Shown here in pieces: positions 43,793 to 51,974 of a stretch of DNA of 64,000 bases; within the stretch, counting starts at the first letter, position 1, and every line of letters begins with the position of its first letter. Source of the stretch: Dehalococcoidia bacterium (lineage in GTDB: Bacteria; Chloroflexota; Dehalococcoidia; GIF9; AB-539-J10); contig JAFGFT010000021.1 in assembly GCA_016930935.1 (NCBI GenBank), positions 1 to 64,000 on the forward strand, in the 5' to 3' direction. Made by a program: the position numbers and the translations under genes. The notes under the pieces are model-generated. The model worked only from the letters and a program-made list of their open reading frames with translations, was not told the origin of the DNA and ran no database searches.

Positions 43793-44136
43793 CCTATGCT
43801 GTCCGTGAGTTGCCTGCCACCAACAAGATGCAGATGCAGATGCTGCACTAGTTGTCCTCCCTCTGCCCCGCAATTCACCACGAGCCGATAGCCTCGTTCC
43901 GCAATCCCTTCCTGCTCGGCAATCGACTTCGCGCACAACACCATCCTGCCAATAAGCTCCACGTCCGCTTCGGCCAACTCTCTTACCGAACTCACGTGCT
44001 TTCTTGGCACAATCAGAACATGCGTTGGTGCCACCGGATGGACATCCCGGAACGCAACGATTTCGGAGTCTTGATAGACCAGGTCGCCGGGAATCTCTCC
44101 TGCAATGATGCGGCAGAATATGCAGCCGTCTGTCAT
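43789..44136 (-). CDS. HIT-family protein (HINT-like)
   Basis: 115 residues. CIFCRIIAGEIPG opens the family (zinc-site Cys pair), with PTHVLIVPRKH and the catalytic triad LVQHLHLHLVGG. Hydrolyses nucleoside phosphoramidates or dinucleoside polyphosphates. The ATG at 44136 is preceded by GGAGGAAG; an in-frame ATG at 44178 overlaps the lipoprotein gene. Probably co-transcribed with the upstream lipoprotein. Confidence 0.9.
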   Translation of the reverse strand: MTDGCIFCRIIAGEIPGDLVYQDSEIVAFRDVHPVAPTHVLIVPRKHVSSVRELAEADVELIGRMVLCAKSIAEQEGIAERGYRLVVNCGAEGGQLVQHLHLHLVGGRQLTDSIG

Positions 44137-44159
44137 GTCTTCCTCCAGCAGGACATCCT

Positions 44160-44636
44160 CTAGGCGAGGCTTCGACACTCGTACTCACCCACGATGAACT
44201 CGTAGGTGCTCTCCTCAACGACAACGACCTTCTGCCCGTCAAACGCCATAGTCGTTGTGCCCACCACCACGTCCTTATACATACTGTCGAACCACTCCCA
44301 ACCTTCGGGCCATCCCCCTTCCTCGGATGGGCCGGATTTGCCATCAATCACGCCATCTCCGTTCCCATCTATGAGATGGATGGATGAGACAACCTCTCCG
44401 TCCCTCAGATACTCAACGCGAGCGAACAGGCCGGCAACGTTGACGGATTCCGCCGTGACTCTGATGGTCTGAACGTAGGATTCTGAGCCGCATCCGGCGC
44501 ACAGCAAGAGTGCGATAGCAAACGCGCCCAGCACGAGCACTCTGAAATCTGCCACATGGTTCTTATTCACTTTGGCCTTCTTCATTCCCTCGGGTGCCGC
44601 TTTGTCCCGCGAATCTGTCCTTCTGAAAGTATCCAC
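44160..44636 (-). CDS. Small lipoprotein with a calcium-loop-like motif
   Basis: 158 residues. A basic n-region is followed by a hydrophobic stretch ending in the lipobox LLLCAGC. The mature part is beta-rich with DGNGDGVIDGKSG, resembling a single EF-hand/dockerin calcium loop. Possible starts are the GTG at 44636, seven bases after a TACAAT element (44648-44643), and the ATG at 44585. The first fits a leaderless message, as elsewhere in this window; the second gives a more usual signal length. Function unknown. Confidence 0.6.
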   Translation of the reverse strand: MDTFRRTDSRDKAAPEGMKKAKVNKNHVADFRVLVLGAFAIALLLCAGCGSESYVQTIRVTAESVNVAGLFARVEYLRDGEVVSSIHLIDGNGDGVIDGKSGPSEEGGWPEGWEWFDSMYKDVVVGTTTMAFDGQKVVVVEESTYEFIVGEYECRSLA

Positions 44637-44670
44637 AATGAGATTGTATCATCGCCCTGTCCACGCACGG

Positions 44671-44700
44671 AAGACAAGTCCGCTGCAACCCGCCTATAAT
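44671..44700 (+). promoter_or_regulatory. Promoter of the DUF2148 gene
   Basis: AAGACA (44671-44676), 18 bases, TATAAT (44695-44700). The predicted leader is about 50 bases and carries GAGGAGA before the ATG. Confidence 0.6.
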
Positions 44701-44757
44701 GCGACGACAGCGGGGAGAGCGACTTCCCGGGGCGTTTCCCCCAGAGGAGAAAGAGAT

Positions 44758-45336
44758 ATGGCACGCACATCATCAACTGATGCAGAAAGGGAAGCCATCA
44801 GATATGTGGCAACCCTGATGGCAGCAAGCGCGCGAACTGCGCCAAAGACCAGCGGAGTCGATACCACGCAAACCATGGTAGTCGACGGTGACGACCTTGA
44901 ATTGATTGCGAAGGCCATGGATGAAGAGGCCGCAACGAAAGCGGAGCCTCTCGCCTCCTCGTTCCGCAGGGACGCAAACTGCGTACGGAACTCGGAATGT
45001 GTGGTGCTTGTCGGTGTAACGGGTGCTATCAAGAAACCAGACCGCCCCTTCGACTGCGGCGCCTGCGGGTTCAAGACCTGCAAGGCTCTTACAGGCGCAC
45101 GGGAGAAGCGCGGTACCTCAACCGATTTCGACGGGCCTGTGTGCATCTTCGACGCCATCGACCTGGGAGTCGCCCTTGGCTCTGCAGTCAAGATTGCGGC
45201 TGACCACAACATCGACAACAGACTGATGTACACGTTGGGCGCATCCATCACGCGGCTGCAATGGATCAAGTCCGACATCGTTATCGGTATTCCATTGAGC
45301 ACGACAGGCAAGAATCCGTACTTCGACAGGGGCTAG
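44758..45336 (+). CDS. DUF2148 ferredoxin-domain protein
   Basis: 192 residues. The Cys-rich core CGACGFKTCKALTGAREK together with NCVRNSEC and GPVCIFDAIDLGVALGSAV is characteristic of DUF2148. The C-terminus IPLSTTGKNPYFDRG is strongly conserved in the family. It probably binds an iron-sulfur cluster; the role in anaerobes is not established. GGAGA is found 7-8 bases before the ATG. Monocistronic, convergent with radC. Confidence 0.85.
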   Translation: MARTSSTDAEREAIRYVATLMAASARTAPKTSGVDTTQTMVVDGDDLELIAKAMDEEAATKAEPLASSFRRDANCVRNSECVVLVGVTGAIKKPDRPFDCGACGFKTCKALTGAREKRGTSTDFDGPVCIFDAIDLGVALGSAVKIAADHNIDNRLMYTLGASITRLQWIKSDIVIGIPLSTTGKNPYFDRG

Positions 45337-45352
45337 TTCCTGCGGCTGCCAG

Positions 45353-46108
45353 TTACGAGACGGTGCGACGGCGGGACTCGTGGAATTCCTGTGCTTCCTT
45401 CGCGTACTCCCTCATCAGGCCGTGGTCGGCGAAGCTGAAGTGCGAATCCGCTCCGATGATGATGTGGTCGAGGATTCTGATGTCCATGAGAGATGCCGCC
45501 AGCACAAGGTCGCGCGTTATCGTGCGGTCGTCTTCGCTCGGCTCAACACAGCCGGAAGGGTGATTGTGCACGAAGATGATTGAGGCAGCATTGCGTTCGA
45601 GTACCTTCCTGAGCACCTCGCGGGGATAGACAACGCTGGACGTCAACGTCCCCTCGAACAGGGTCTCCACCGTTGTGGGGCAATTCTGAGCATTCAGGTA
45701 CACGACCGCGAAAGACTCTCTTTCCTCAATCCCCATGGTGACCTTGAGGTAGTCCACCAGTGACCCGGGGTTGCCCACGGTGTATTCACCCCGCACCATG
45801 CCCTCATGGAAGTAGCGGTCCACCAGTGCCCGCACGAACCTGACAGTAAATGCGCTCCGCGGGCCAAGTCCCACAATCGACTTCAGGTCTTCTTCCGGCG
45901 CATCGAGTACGCCACGCACACCACCAAAGGCATTGACGGCATCCTTGCCCATATCCTTGCAGTTGCTTCTCGGTATAGAGAATGTGAGCAGCACTTCGAT
46001 GACCTCATAGTCATGAAAGCCATTGAGCCCGTCCTTGTCGAACCGCTGACGAAGACGCTCCCGGTGGTTCTTCTGCGAAGCTGCCACATCGCGCTGTTTG
46101 CCTGACAC
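45353..46108 (-). CDS. radC: RadC-family JAB-domain protein
   Basis: 251 residues. An N-terminal helix-hairpin-helix region (IVGLGPRSAFTVRF) precedes the JAB metal motif FVHNHPSGCVEPSEDD (H-x-H-P-S-G-x7-D). Despite the name, RadC is not proven to act in recombination. It starts at GTG; the start lies 19 bases from the 22-base palindrome shared with the divergent miaB. Confidence 0.9.
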   Translation of the reverse strand: MSGKQRDVAASQKNHRERLRQRFDKDGLNGFHDYEVIEVLLTFSIPRSNCKDMGKDAVNAFGGVRGVLDAPEEDLKSIVGLGPRSAFTVRFVRALVDRYFHEGMVRGEYTVGNPGSLVDYLKVTMGIEERESFAVVYLNAQNCPTTVETLFEGTLTSSVVYPREVLRKVLERNAASIIFVHNHPSGCVEPSEDDRTITRDLVLAASLMDIRILDHIIIGADSHFSFADHGLMREYAKEAQEFHESRRRTVS

Positions 46109-46126
46109 GAGTGCATACTCTACTAT
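46098..46126 (+). promoter_or_regulatory. Promoter of miaB
   Basis: TTGCCT (46098-46103), 17 bases, TACTAT (46121-46126). Transcription should start near 46133, inside the palindrome that begins at 46127. The -35 overlaps the first codons of radC. Confidence 0.65.
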
Positions 46127-46148
46127 ATATGTTCCTGCAGGAACATAT
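46127..46148. promoter_or_regulatory. Perfect 22-base palindrome between radC and miaB
   Basis: The sequence is ATATGTTCCTG followed by its exact reverse complement CAGGAACATAT. It abuts the miaB -10 and covers its transcription start, and lies at about -20 to -40 from the radC start. It looks like an operator for a dimeric repressor. The half site GTTCCTG differs in order from the GAAC-N4-GTTC LexA box. Confidence 0.75.
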
Positions 46149-46155
46149 CCGCATT

Positions 46156-47472
46156 ATGCCTCGCTATCACCTCTGGACAATCGGCTGCCAGATGAACAAG
46201 GCAGAATCCCAGCGTATCGCCGGGATGCTGACTGCCGCTGGCTATGAAGAAGACCCCAATCTGAATACAGCAGACCTGGTCATTCTCAACACGTGCGTTG
46301 TGCGACAGAGTGCCGAAGACAGAATCGTGGGCACGCTGGGGCTGCTAGAAGGGGCCAAACGAGAACGGCAGGATTTGCGCATAGTAGTCACGGGCTGCTT
46401 CACGGCAAGGGATAGGACGCAACTCCACAAGAGGTTTCCGCATGTGGACCTCTTCTTCGACGCCGGGGCATATGACCAGTTTGCAGACTGGCTAACCGCC
46501 AATCCGCTTCCCACCCCTCCGTCTCCACCGGCGAAACCATTCTTCTCCATGGTCGAATCCTCGTGCGCACGTGCACTGCAACTCGACGGCTCTGCCGGAG
46601 TCTCTACATATGTGCCCATCATCCAGGGCTGCAACAACTTCTGCACCTACTGCATCGTGCCGTACACCAGGGGACGAGAGATAAGCCGTCCACTGGATGA
46701 GATTGAGGCGGAGGTGCGTGAACTGGTCTCACTCGGAAGCAAAGAAGTTGTTCTCCTGGGACAGAATGTGGATTCCTACGGACACGATTTGCAGGGTACT
46801 CCTGACCTGTCAGACCTACTCGTGCGCCTTGAAGCCATCTCTGGCCTGTTGAGAATCCGGTTTCTCACGAACCACCCCAAGGACTTGAGCCGCAAGCTCA
46901 TCCGTACAATGGCGGAACTCGACAAGGTGTGTGAGCACCTTGACCTGGCGCTTCAATCCGGGGACAACGATATCCTGCACAAGATGGGGCGCGGCTACAC
47001 TGTGGAGCATTACTCAGACCTCGTGCGTGAAATACGCGCGGCGATGCCAGGTATCTCGCTGAGCGCGGACCTCATCGTCGGATTCCCGGGAGAGACAGAC
47101 GAGCAATTCGAGAATTCCTATCGAGCACTCGAACAATTTCGCTTCGATGTCGTACACGTGGCCTCGTACTCTTCCCGGCCAGGCACTGTGGCCACACGCA
47201 AGTTCGAAGACTCGGTTCAAGCGGACGTAAAGAAGTTGCGGCTTCAACGTGTGGAGAAGCTTCAGGAAGAGATTGCAACCGAAATCAATGCAGGCTACGT
47301 TGGCAACAGAGAAGCGGTGTTGATCCAGGGCACGAGGCGAGGCAAGTGGTTCGGCAGAACGAGAACCGACAAACTGGTCTTTGTAGAAAGTGACAAAGAT
47401 ATGTCTGACCAACTCGTATATGTCACAATAGCAAAGGCCAGTCCCTGGGCACTTCAGGGTAGCCTCGACTAG
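46156..47472 (+). CDS. miaB: MiaB, tRNA-2-methylthio-N6-dimethylallyladenosine synthase
   Basis: 438 residues. The N-terminal MTTase domain has its three cluster Cys (TIGCQMNKAES, LNTCVVRQSAED, VVTGCF). The radical SAM site is GCNNFCTYCIVPYTRGRE, and a C-terminal TRAM domain follows (NREAVLIQGTRRG). It adds the methylthio group to i6A37 of tRNA. The ATG at 46156 begins the conserved fold; upstream codons fall in the palindrome and promoter. No Shine-Dalgarno sequence. Confidence 0.9.
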   Translation: MPRYHLWTIGCQMNKAESQRIAGMLTAAGYEEDPNLNTADLVILNTCVVRQSAEDRIVGTLGLLEGAKRERQDLRIVVTGCFTARDRTQLHKRFPHVDLFFDAGAYDQFADWLTANPLPTPPSPPAKPFFSMVESSCARALQLDGSAGVSTYVPIIQGCNNFCTYCIVPYTRGREISRPLDEIEAEVRELVSLGSKEVVLLGQNVDSYGHDLQGTPDLSDLLVRLEAISGLLRIRFLTNHPKDLSRKLIRTMAELDKVCEHLDLALQSGDNDILHKMGRGYTVEHYSDLVREIRAAMPGISLSADLIVGFPGETDEQFENSYRALEQFRFDVVHVASYSSRPGTVATRKFEDSVQADVKKLRLQRVEKLQEEIATEINAGYVGNREAVLIQGTRRGKWFGRTRTDKLVFVESDKDMSDQLVYVTIAKASPWALQGSLD

Positions 47473-47506
47473 CACACATAAACCAACTCAAGGAGGGCAA
47501 CACACA

Positions 47507-47779
47507 ATGGGTCAAGAACTCACAAGTCTACTTCCACTACTGGCTTTCTTCGTCCTCATGTTCGGAGCCATGTATTTCTTCACTATCCGTCCGCAGCGCA
47601 AGCGCCAGAAGGCTCAGGAGGAACTAATCCTCAGCCTGAAGAAGGGGTCCAGAGTAATCACCACAGGCGGCATCTACGGAACCGTTGAGAGTGTGGACGA
47701 CACAACCGTGACGCTGAAGACAGAGTCCAGCGCCACGATAAGGTTCTCCAAGATGAGCGTCATCTCCCTGCAGAACTAG
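47507..47779 (+). CDS. yajC: YajC, Sec translocase accessory subunit
   Basis: 90 residues. One N-terminal membrane helix (LPLLAFFVLMFGAMYFFTI), the RPQRKR positive cluster, and the soluble part KGSRVITTGGIYGTVESVDD. Associates with SecDF-YajC. AAGGAGG precedes the ATG. It follows miaB by 34 bases; the usual secD/secF neighbours are not in the window. Confidence 0.92.
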   Translation: MGQELTSLLPLLAFFVLMFGAMYFFTIRPQRKRQKAQEELILSLKKGSRVITTGGIYGTVESVDDTTVTLKTESSATIRFSKMSVISLQN

Positions 47780-47804
47780 GAAAGTCTCGGTCACGCGGGC
47801 CGTG

Positions 47805-49307
47805 CTAGACGTAATCGCCTGACTTGAGTTTGCGGGCTGTGTAGCTCATGAACTCTTGGGCTTTGTCGTCGGGTGCCCGCGTGACGAGGCTCACCACCAC
47901 AAACACAACCACACACACGATGAGGCCCCAGACACCAGGCCACCATCCAAGGGGCTTGAGTCCCGTCACCTGCAACACAAGAACCACCACGGCACCCCCA
48001 ACGATACTTGCAATCGAGCCAGCCGCAGAAGCCCGTCTCCAGTAGAATGCACCGAAGATACTCGGCACCACCATCAGAAGTCCGGCAGAGGCTGCTGCCG
48101 AAAGAGGTGCAATCATGAAATCGAGTCCAGACTTCGTGGACACCTGCCACGCAAAGATGACAGCAATGACCGCCATGATGGGAATGACCCACTGTCCTAC
48201 CTTCAACTCTCGTCCTTCATTCGCCTGTGGGTTAATCACACCACGGTAAATGTCTCTCGCCCACACTGATGAGAGAGTGAGCAGAATGGAGTCAATGGTG
48301 GATACTGCCGCAGCAACTATGCCAATCATTGCAACGAGAGCGAGAGCCCTGGGCACAAAAGGCATTGCGAGCATCGTCGGCGTCGCCATGTCTGCGTTCT
48401 CCAGACCGGGCACCAGCAATTTCGCACCGAAACCCCACATCACTGCAATCAACGTATAGATGAAACCAAAGATGAGGAAGCCTCCGAGCATCTGCTTCAT
48501 GGCCTTCACAGACTTCGGAATGAAGAAGCGCTGGCTCACCTGAGGGTTGGACAGACAGAAGAAGAACCACGGCAGCGCAAGTCCGATGAACATGTTGATG
48601 CCCCATGCGCCCGAACCCGTTGGAACCGTGAGCAGGTCGGGAAACTCCGACTCGAAACGAGCGAAGAACGTGCCGAGTCCTCCTAACTGCGAGACGAGGA
48701 CGCCAAGCAACGCAGACGCGCTCAGAATCATCACCACTGCCTGAAACGCATCAGTCCACGCGATGGACCGCAGTCCAGCGATTCTCGACCATGCAATCGC
48801 GATGAGCGCAGCGACAAGGATGCCGCTCATGACCGGAATGCCCCCACCACTCAAGCCGTTCAGAAGCAGTCCAATTCCGAGCAACTGGGCTGCACTGTAC
48901 GGAACCAGAAATATCAGTGCGAGCACGGCCGCAGCAGCACCCACCACCTTGCTCTGGTACCTGTCAGCAAGCATGTCCATCGGGGTAATGTACCCATAAT
49001 GGCGCCCTGCCAGCCAGAACCTGGGCAGGAAGAAGACTGCGAGGAACAGCCCGCACAGATAGGTCAATTCAAAGCCGAGAGCACCCACACCTCCCGTGTA
49101 GCTCAATCCCGCGAGTCCCACGAGCATGAAGGCGCTATAGGTGGTCGCGCTATACGTGAGCGACGCAACGAACCCTCCCACGCGTCTGTCCGCGAGGAAG
49201 AACTCACTCATGCCTGCACCAACTTGTTTCCGTGCGGCAAGAGCAATGAAGAACCCAAGGACCACATAGATACCAACGGCGAGCCATGCGAGGGTTGTCG
49301 TACTCAT
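47805..49307 (-). CDS. Sodium:solute symporter (SSS family)
   Basis: 500 residues with about 13 membrane helices. Family segments include FFLADRRVGGFVASLTYSAT, GYITPMDMLADRYQSKVVG and AAAVSTIDSILLTLSSVWAR (sodium-site Ser/Thr). The ATG at 49307 overlaps the stop of a 59-residue partner gene. The pantothenate/monocarboxylate branch often carries such a small partner. Substrate unknown; probably an organic acid or amino acid taken up with sodium. Confidence 0.88.
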   Translation of the reverse strand: MSTTTLAWLAVGIYVVLGFFIALAARKQVGAGMSEFFLADRRVGGFVASLTYSATTYSAFMLVGLAGLSYTGGVGALGFELTYLCGLFLAVFFLPRFWLAGRHYGYITPMDMLADRYQSKVVGAAAAVLALIFLVPYSAAQLLGIGLLLNGLSGGGIPVMSGILVAALIAIAWSRIAGLRSIAWTDAFQAVVMILSASALLGVLVSQLGGLGTFFARFESEFPDLLTVPTGSGAWGINMFIGLALPWFFFCLSNPQVSQRFFIPKSVKAMKQMLGGFLIFGFIYTLIAVMWGFGAKLLVPGLENADMATPTMLAMPFVPRALALVAMIGIVAAAVSTIDSILLTLSSVWARDIYRGVINPQANEGRELKVGQWVIPIMAVIAVIFAWQVSTKSGLDFMIAPLSAAASAGLLMVVPSIFGAFYWRRASAAGSIASIVGGAVVVLVLQVTGLKPLGWWPGVWGLIVCVVVFVVVSLVTRAPDDKAQEFMSYTARKLKSGDYV

Positions 49308-49483
49308 TCTTTCCACCCTCGCATCACGAAAAACATGCTCGCAATGGCAACGGCCGTCCACACTACCCAGAAAAGGAAGGCCGCAACGAATCTGCCATCG
49401 TTGGTCAGTAGATACCAGGGCACTATCAGGTCAAGCGCCACAAGGAACGCCAACCAACTCCAGACCATTCTGCTTCTTGTCAT
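49304..49483 (-). CDS. Small membrane partner of the symporter (DUF3311-like)
   Basis: 59 residues with two membrane helices: MVWSWLAFLVALDLIVPWYL and FVAAFLFWVVWTAVAIASMF. A short loop with ND joins them. This layout, and its position directly before an SSS transporter with an ATGA overlap, fits the small subunits that accompany such symporters. An extended -10 ends 9 bases before its ATG. Confidence 0.75.
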   Translation of the reverse strand: MTRSRMVWSWLAFLVALDLIVPWYLLTNDGRFVAAFLFWVVWTAVAIASMFFVMRGWKE

Positions 49484-49492
49484 AGTCCGCCG

Positions 49493-49501
49493 ATTGTAAC
49501 A
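49493..49501 (-). promoter_or_regulatory. Extended -10 promoter of the symporter operon
   Basis: Minus-strand TG-T-TACAAT (49501-49493). Transcription should start at about 49486, three bases before the ATG at 49483. No clear -35; the large palindrome lies just upstream. Confidence 0.55.
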
Positions 49502-49503
49502 GA

Positions 49504-49536
49504 ACGTATATTCTCAATCGAATTGACAAAATACGT
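49504..49536. promoter_or_regulatory. 33-base imperfect palindrome upstream of the symporter operon
   Basis: The core TCAAT-CGA-ATTGA (49514-49526) is perfect. The arms extend to ACGTAT and ATACGT at the ends, giving 13 of 15 paired positions. It sits directly upstream of the extended -10, so it is probably the operator that controls the transporter. It is too AT-rich for a terminator. Confidence 0.6.
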
Positions 49537-49587
49537 ACGGGCTGCACGAAAGGTTATTGAGGAGGGGAAAGCCCCGGGAAAGAGGTC

Positions 49588-50034
49588 TTACGACCGGTTG
49601 CTCTCAACGAGGACCGTTACTGGCCCATCATTGTGAATCTCAACCTGCATATATTCTCTGAACATGCCCGTGGCCACGGTCAAACCTCTCTCCCTGAGGG
49701 AGAGGACAAACCTTTCATACAAGACTCGTGCCTCATCCGGCGGCGCTGCCGCAATGAAGCTGGGTCTTCGTCCCTTCTTCGTGTCAGCCATCAACGTAAA
49801 CTGGCTCACTGCCAGCACACTTCCCCCTGTGTCAATCACCGAGACGTCAAACTCCGCGTCGCCTTTCGGGAATAGACGGAGGTTCGCAACCTTCGTCGCG
49901 AGAAGGTCAGCATCCGCCGGCGTGTCTTCTCTCCCAACCCCCAGCAGAACCACCAGTCCCGGACCTATTCGACCGACAGTCTCATCGCCGACCGAAACCG
50001 ACGCCGCAGTTACCCGTTGCACTAGTGCCTTCAT
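49588..50034 (-). CDS. dtd: D-aminoacyl-tRNA deacylase
   Basis: 148 residues, full length. VSQFTLMADTKKGRRPSFI contains the S-Q-x-x-L motif and NDGPVTV is the Gly-cisPro motif of the active site. It frees tRNA from wrongly attached D-amino acids and glycine. Its promoter lies 16 bases upstream of the ATG. Confidence 0.93.
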   Translation of the reverse strand: MKALVQRVTAASVSVGDETVGRIGPGLVVLLGVGREDTPADADLLATKVANLRLFPKGDAEFDVSVIDTGGSVLAVSQFTLMADTKKGRRPSFIAAAPPDEARVLYERFVLSLRERGLTVATGMFREYMQVEIHNDGPVTVLVESNRS

Positions 50035-50049
50035 AACGCTTGAACGGGT

Positions 50050-50078
50050 ATTCTAGCTTCGCCGCACAGCAGGGTCAA
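50050..50078 (-). promoter_or_regulatory. Promoter of dtd
   Basis: Minus-strand TTGACC (50078-50073), 17 bases, TAGAAT (50055-50050). The predicted leader is about 8 bases. Confidence 0.7.
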
Positions 50079-50109
50079 CGAGACCTGAGCAGCTCCCACC
50101 CCACCCGGA

Positions 50110-50138
50110 TTGAGCCTCCGTGCCGCAACAGCTATAAT
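50110..50138 (+). promoter_or_regulatory. Promoter of the radical SAM gene
   Basis: TTGAGC (50110-50115), 17 bases, TATAAT (50133-50138). The predicted transcription start is about 50145, exactly at an in-frame ATC codon. Confidence 0.65.
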
Positions 50139-50144
50139 TCACTC

Positions 50145-51974
50145 ATCAACTCGCGCTTTCCAGATTCCCTCTTTCAGAATGTCTCCCGGCCAGGAAGATA
50201 CGCCGGAGGCGAGTGGAACTCTGTCACGAAGGACTGGGACACCGCTTCGCTCCGCATAGCTCTCTGTTATCCGGACGTCTACGAATTGGGCATGTCCAAC
50301 CTCGCCGTGCCTGTCCTCTACGACATACTCAACAGGCAGCCTGACGTCATCGCAGAGCGAGTCTTTACTCCGTGGACCGATATGGAGGGACTGCTGAGAG
50401 GCAACGCTCAAAGGCTCTTCTCGCTCGAAACCCGCCATCCGCTCAGCGATTTCGATATCGTGGGGTTTTCGCTCGGCTCGGAGTTGACCTTCACGAATGT
50501 TCTCACCGTACTCGATCTCGGGGGTATTCCTCTGCTTCGGGAAGAGAGGTCTGCCAGACATCCTCTCGTCATCGCAGGAGGCAGCTGTGCCGTCAACCCC
50601 GAACCGTTGTCTGACTTCATCGACCTGTTCTTCATCGGAGAGGCCGAAGAAGGTATCCTCGAATTGCTCGATGTCTATCGGACTCATTCGGGAGTACGGG
50701 AACAGTTCCTGAGGTCTGCGGCGCGCCTGCATGGAAGTTATGTCCCTTCTCTGTACGCTGCGCGGTATCACGCAGATGGCAGCTTCCAGGCGATTGAACC
50801 CCTTGCATCTGAGGCACCTGCCATTGTTTCGAGGCGAATCGTCCCCGTACTGCCTCCTCCTCCGACGCACCCGGTCGTGCCGTTTCTGGAGGCCACCCAC
50901 GACTACGCAAGCGTGGAGATCCAGAGAGGCTGCACCCGGGGTTGCCGCTTCTGCCAGGCAGGCATGATTGACCGTCCGTCACGCACGCGCAGCCGTGCAC
51001 AAATCCTTGAGGCATGCGAGCAACTGGCAGACAATTGTGGCTACGGTGAACTCTCCCTTCTGTCGCTCAGCAGCAGCGACTATCCTGAGATTGAGGACCT
51101 CGTCTCGGATCTTGAGCCTCTCTGCCAGCGAAGGAATCTCTCTCTTTCCCTCCCAAGCCTGAGGCTCGGACCGCAATCAGTCCGTCTGCTGGAAGCGGCT
51201 CCCGGCAAGAGGAGTAGTTCGTTCACGTTCGCACCGGAGGCCGGCACGGAACGCTTGCGTCGCGCCATCAACAAGAATGTCACGGAGGAAGACATCTTCA
51301 GCACCTTGCAGGCGGTGATACAGGGCGGATGGACGAAGTTGAAGCTGTATTTCATGATGGGATTCCCAACGGAGACGGAAGAAGACATTGAAGGCATCAC
51401 GGACCTCGTGCGGCGTATACTGCGTTCGGGTCCTCGATTGGGCGTGAACGTGGGCGTGAACCTCCTCATTCCAAAGCCTCACACGCCCCTCCAATGGGCG
51501 CCACAGGATGATGAGAAGCTGGTTCGCGCGAAAGTTGACTTGCTCAAGAGTGGGCTCAAGAGAGGTAGCGTGAAACTCACATGGCCTGATTCTCACGTCA
51601 GCCAGGTGGAAGCTGCACTTTCCAGAGGCGACCGCCGCATCGGCAAGGTGATTCTCCGTGCGTGGCAGCTTGGCAGCAGGTTTGACGCATGGGGAGAGGG
51701 CTTCTGCTATGAGAACTGGCGCATGGCTTTCGAGTCCTGCGGCTTCAGGATAGAGGATTTCGCAAATCGTGAGCGGGCACTGGATGAGCCTCTCCCGTGG
51801 GCACACATAGATGCCGGCGTCTCACAAGCATTCTTGAAGAGAGAGTATGGCAGGATGCTCTCCGGAACCCCGACTGAGGATTGCAGGACCGAAGACTGTA
51901 ATGCGTGCGGGCTGCACGCACGAGAAGACGGCTGTGCCGAAAGACTGCGAGCAGGGAAAGCTACAGTGTCTTGA
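50145..51974 (+). CDS. B12-binding-type radical SAM protein (TIGR03960-like)
   Basis: About 609 residues if the start is the ATC at 50145. The N-terminal half is the B12-binding-like domain with RPGRYAGGEWNSVTKDWD, YPDVYELGMSNLAVPVLYDI and IAGGSCAVNPEPLSDFID. The radical SAM site is CTRGCRFCQAG. The family is uncharacterised and is often fused or adjacent to a DUF2344 protein, which is missing here. No ATG, GTG or TTG occurs in frame between 50043 and the conserved N-terminus. The only upstream ATG (50040) precedes the promoter at 50110-50138. The C-terminus overlaps the opposing hydrolase gene by 14 bases. Confidence 0.8.
   Translation: MNSRFPDSLFQNVSRPGRYAGGEWNSVTKDWDTASLRIALCYPDVYELGMSNLAVPVLYDILNRQPDVIAERVFTPWTDMEGLLRGNAQRLFSLETRHPLSDFDIVGFSLGSELTFTNVLTVLDLGGIPLLREERSARHPLVIAGGSCAVNPEPLSDFIDLFFIGEAEEGILELLDVYRTHSGVREQFLRSAARLHGSYVPSLYAARYHADGSFQAIEPLASEAPAIVSRRIVPVLPPPPTHPVVPFLEATHDYASVEIQRGCTRGCRFCQAGMIDRPSRTRSRAQILEACEQLADNCGYGELSLLSLSSSDYPEIEDLVSDLEPLCQRRNLSLSLPSLRLGPQSVRLLEAAPGKRSSSFTFAPEAGTERLRRAINKNVTEEDIFSTLQAVIQGGWTKLKLYFMMGFPTETEEDIEGITDLVRRILRSGPRLGVNVGVNLLIPKPHTPLQWAPQDDEKLVRAKVDLLKSGLKRGSVKLTWPDSHVSQVEAALSRGDRRIGKVILRAWQLGSRFDAWGEGFCYENWRMAFESCGFRIEDFANRERALDEPLPWAHIDAGVSQAFLKREYGRMLSGTPTEDCRTEDCNACGLHAREDGCAERLRAGKATVS

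Noticed and set aside
46127-46148. LexA (SOS) box
   Set aside because: The half sites are in the order GTTC...GAAC, opposite to GAAC-N4-GTTC, and the spacing also differs.
50040-50144. ATG at 50040 as start of the radical SAM gene
   Set aside because: The added residues are not hydrophobic or family-like, and the region contains the promoters of both dtd and the gene itself.
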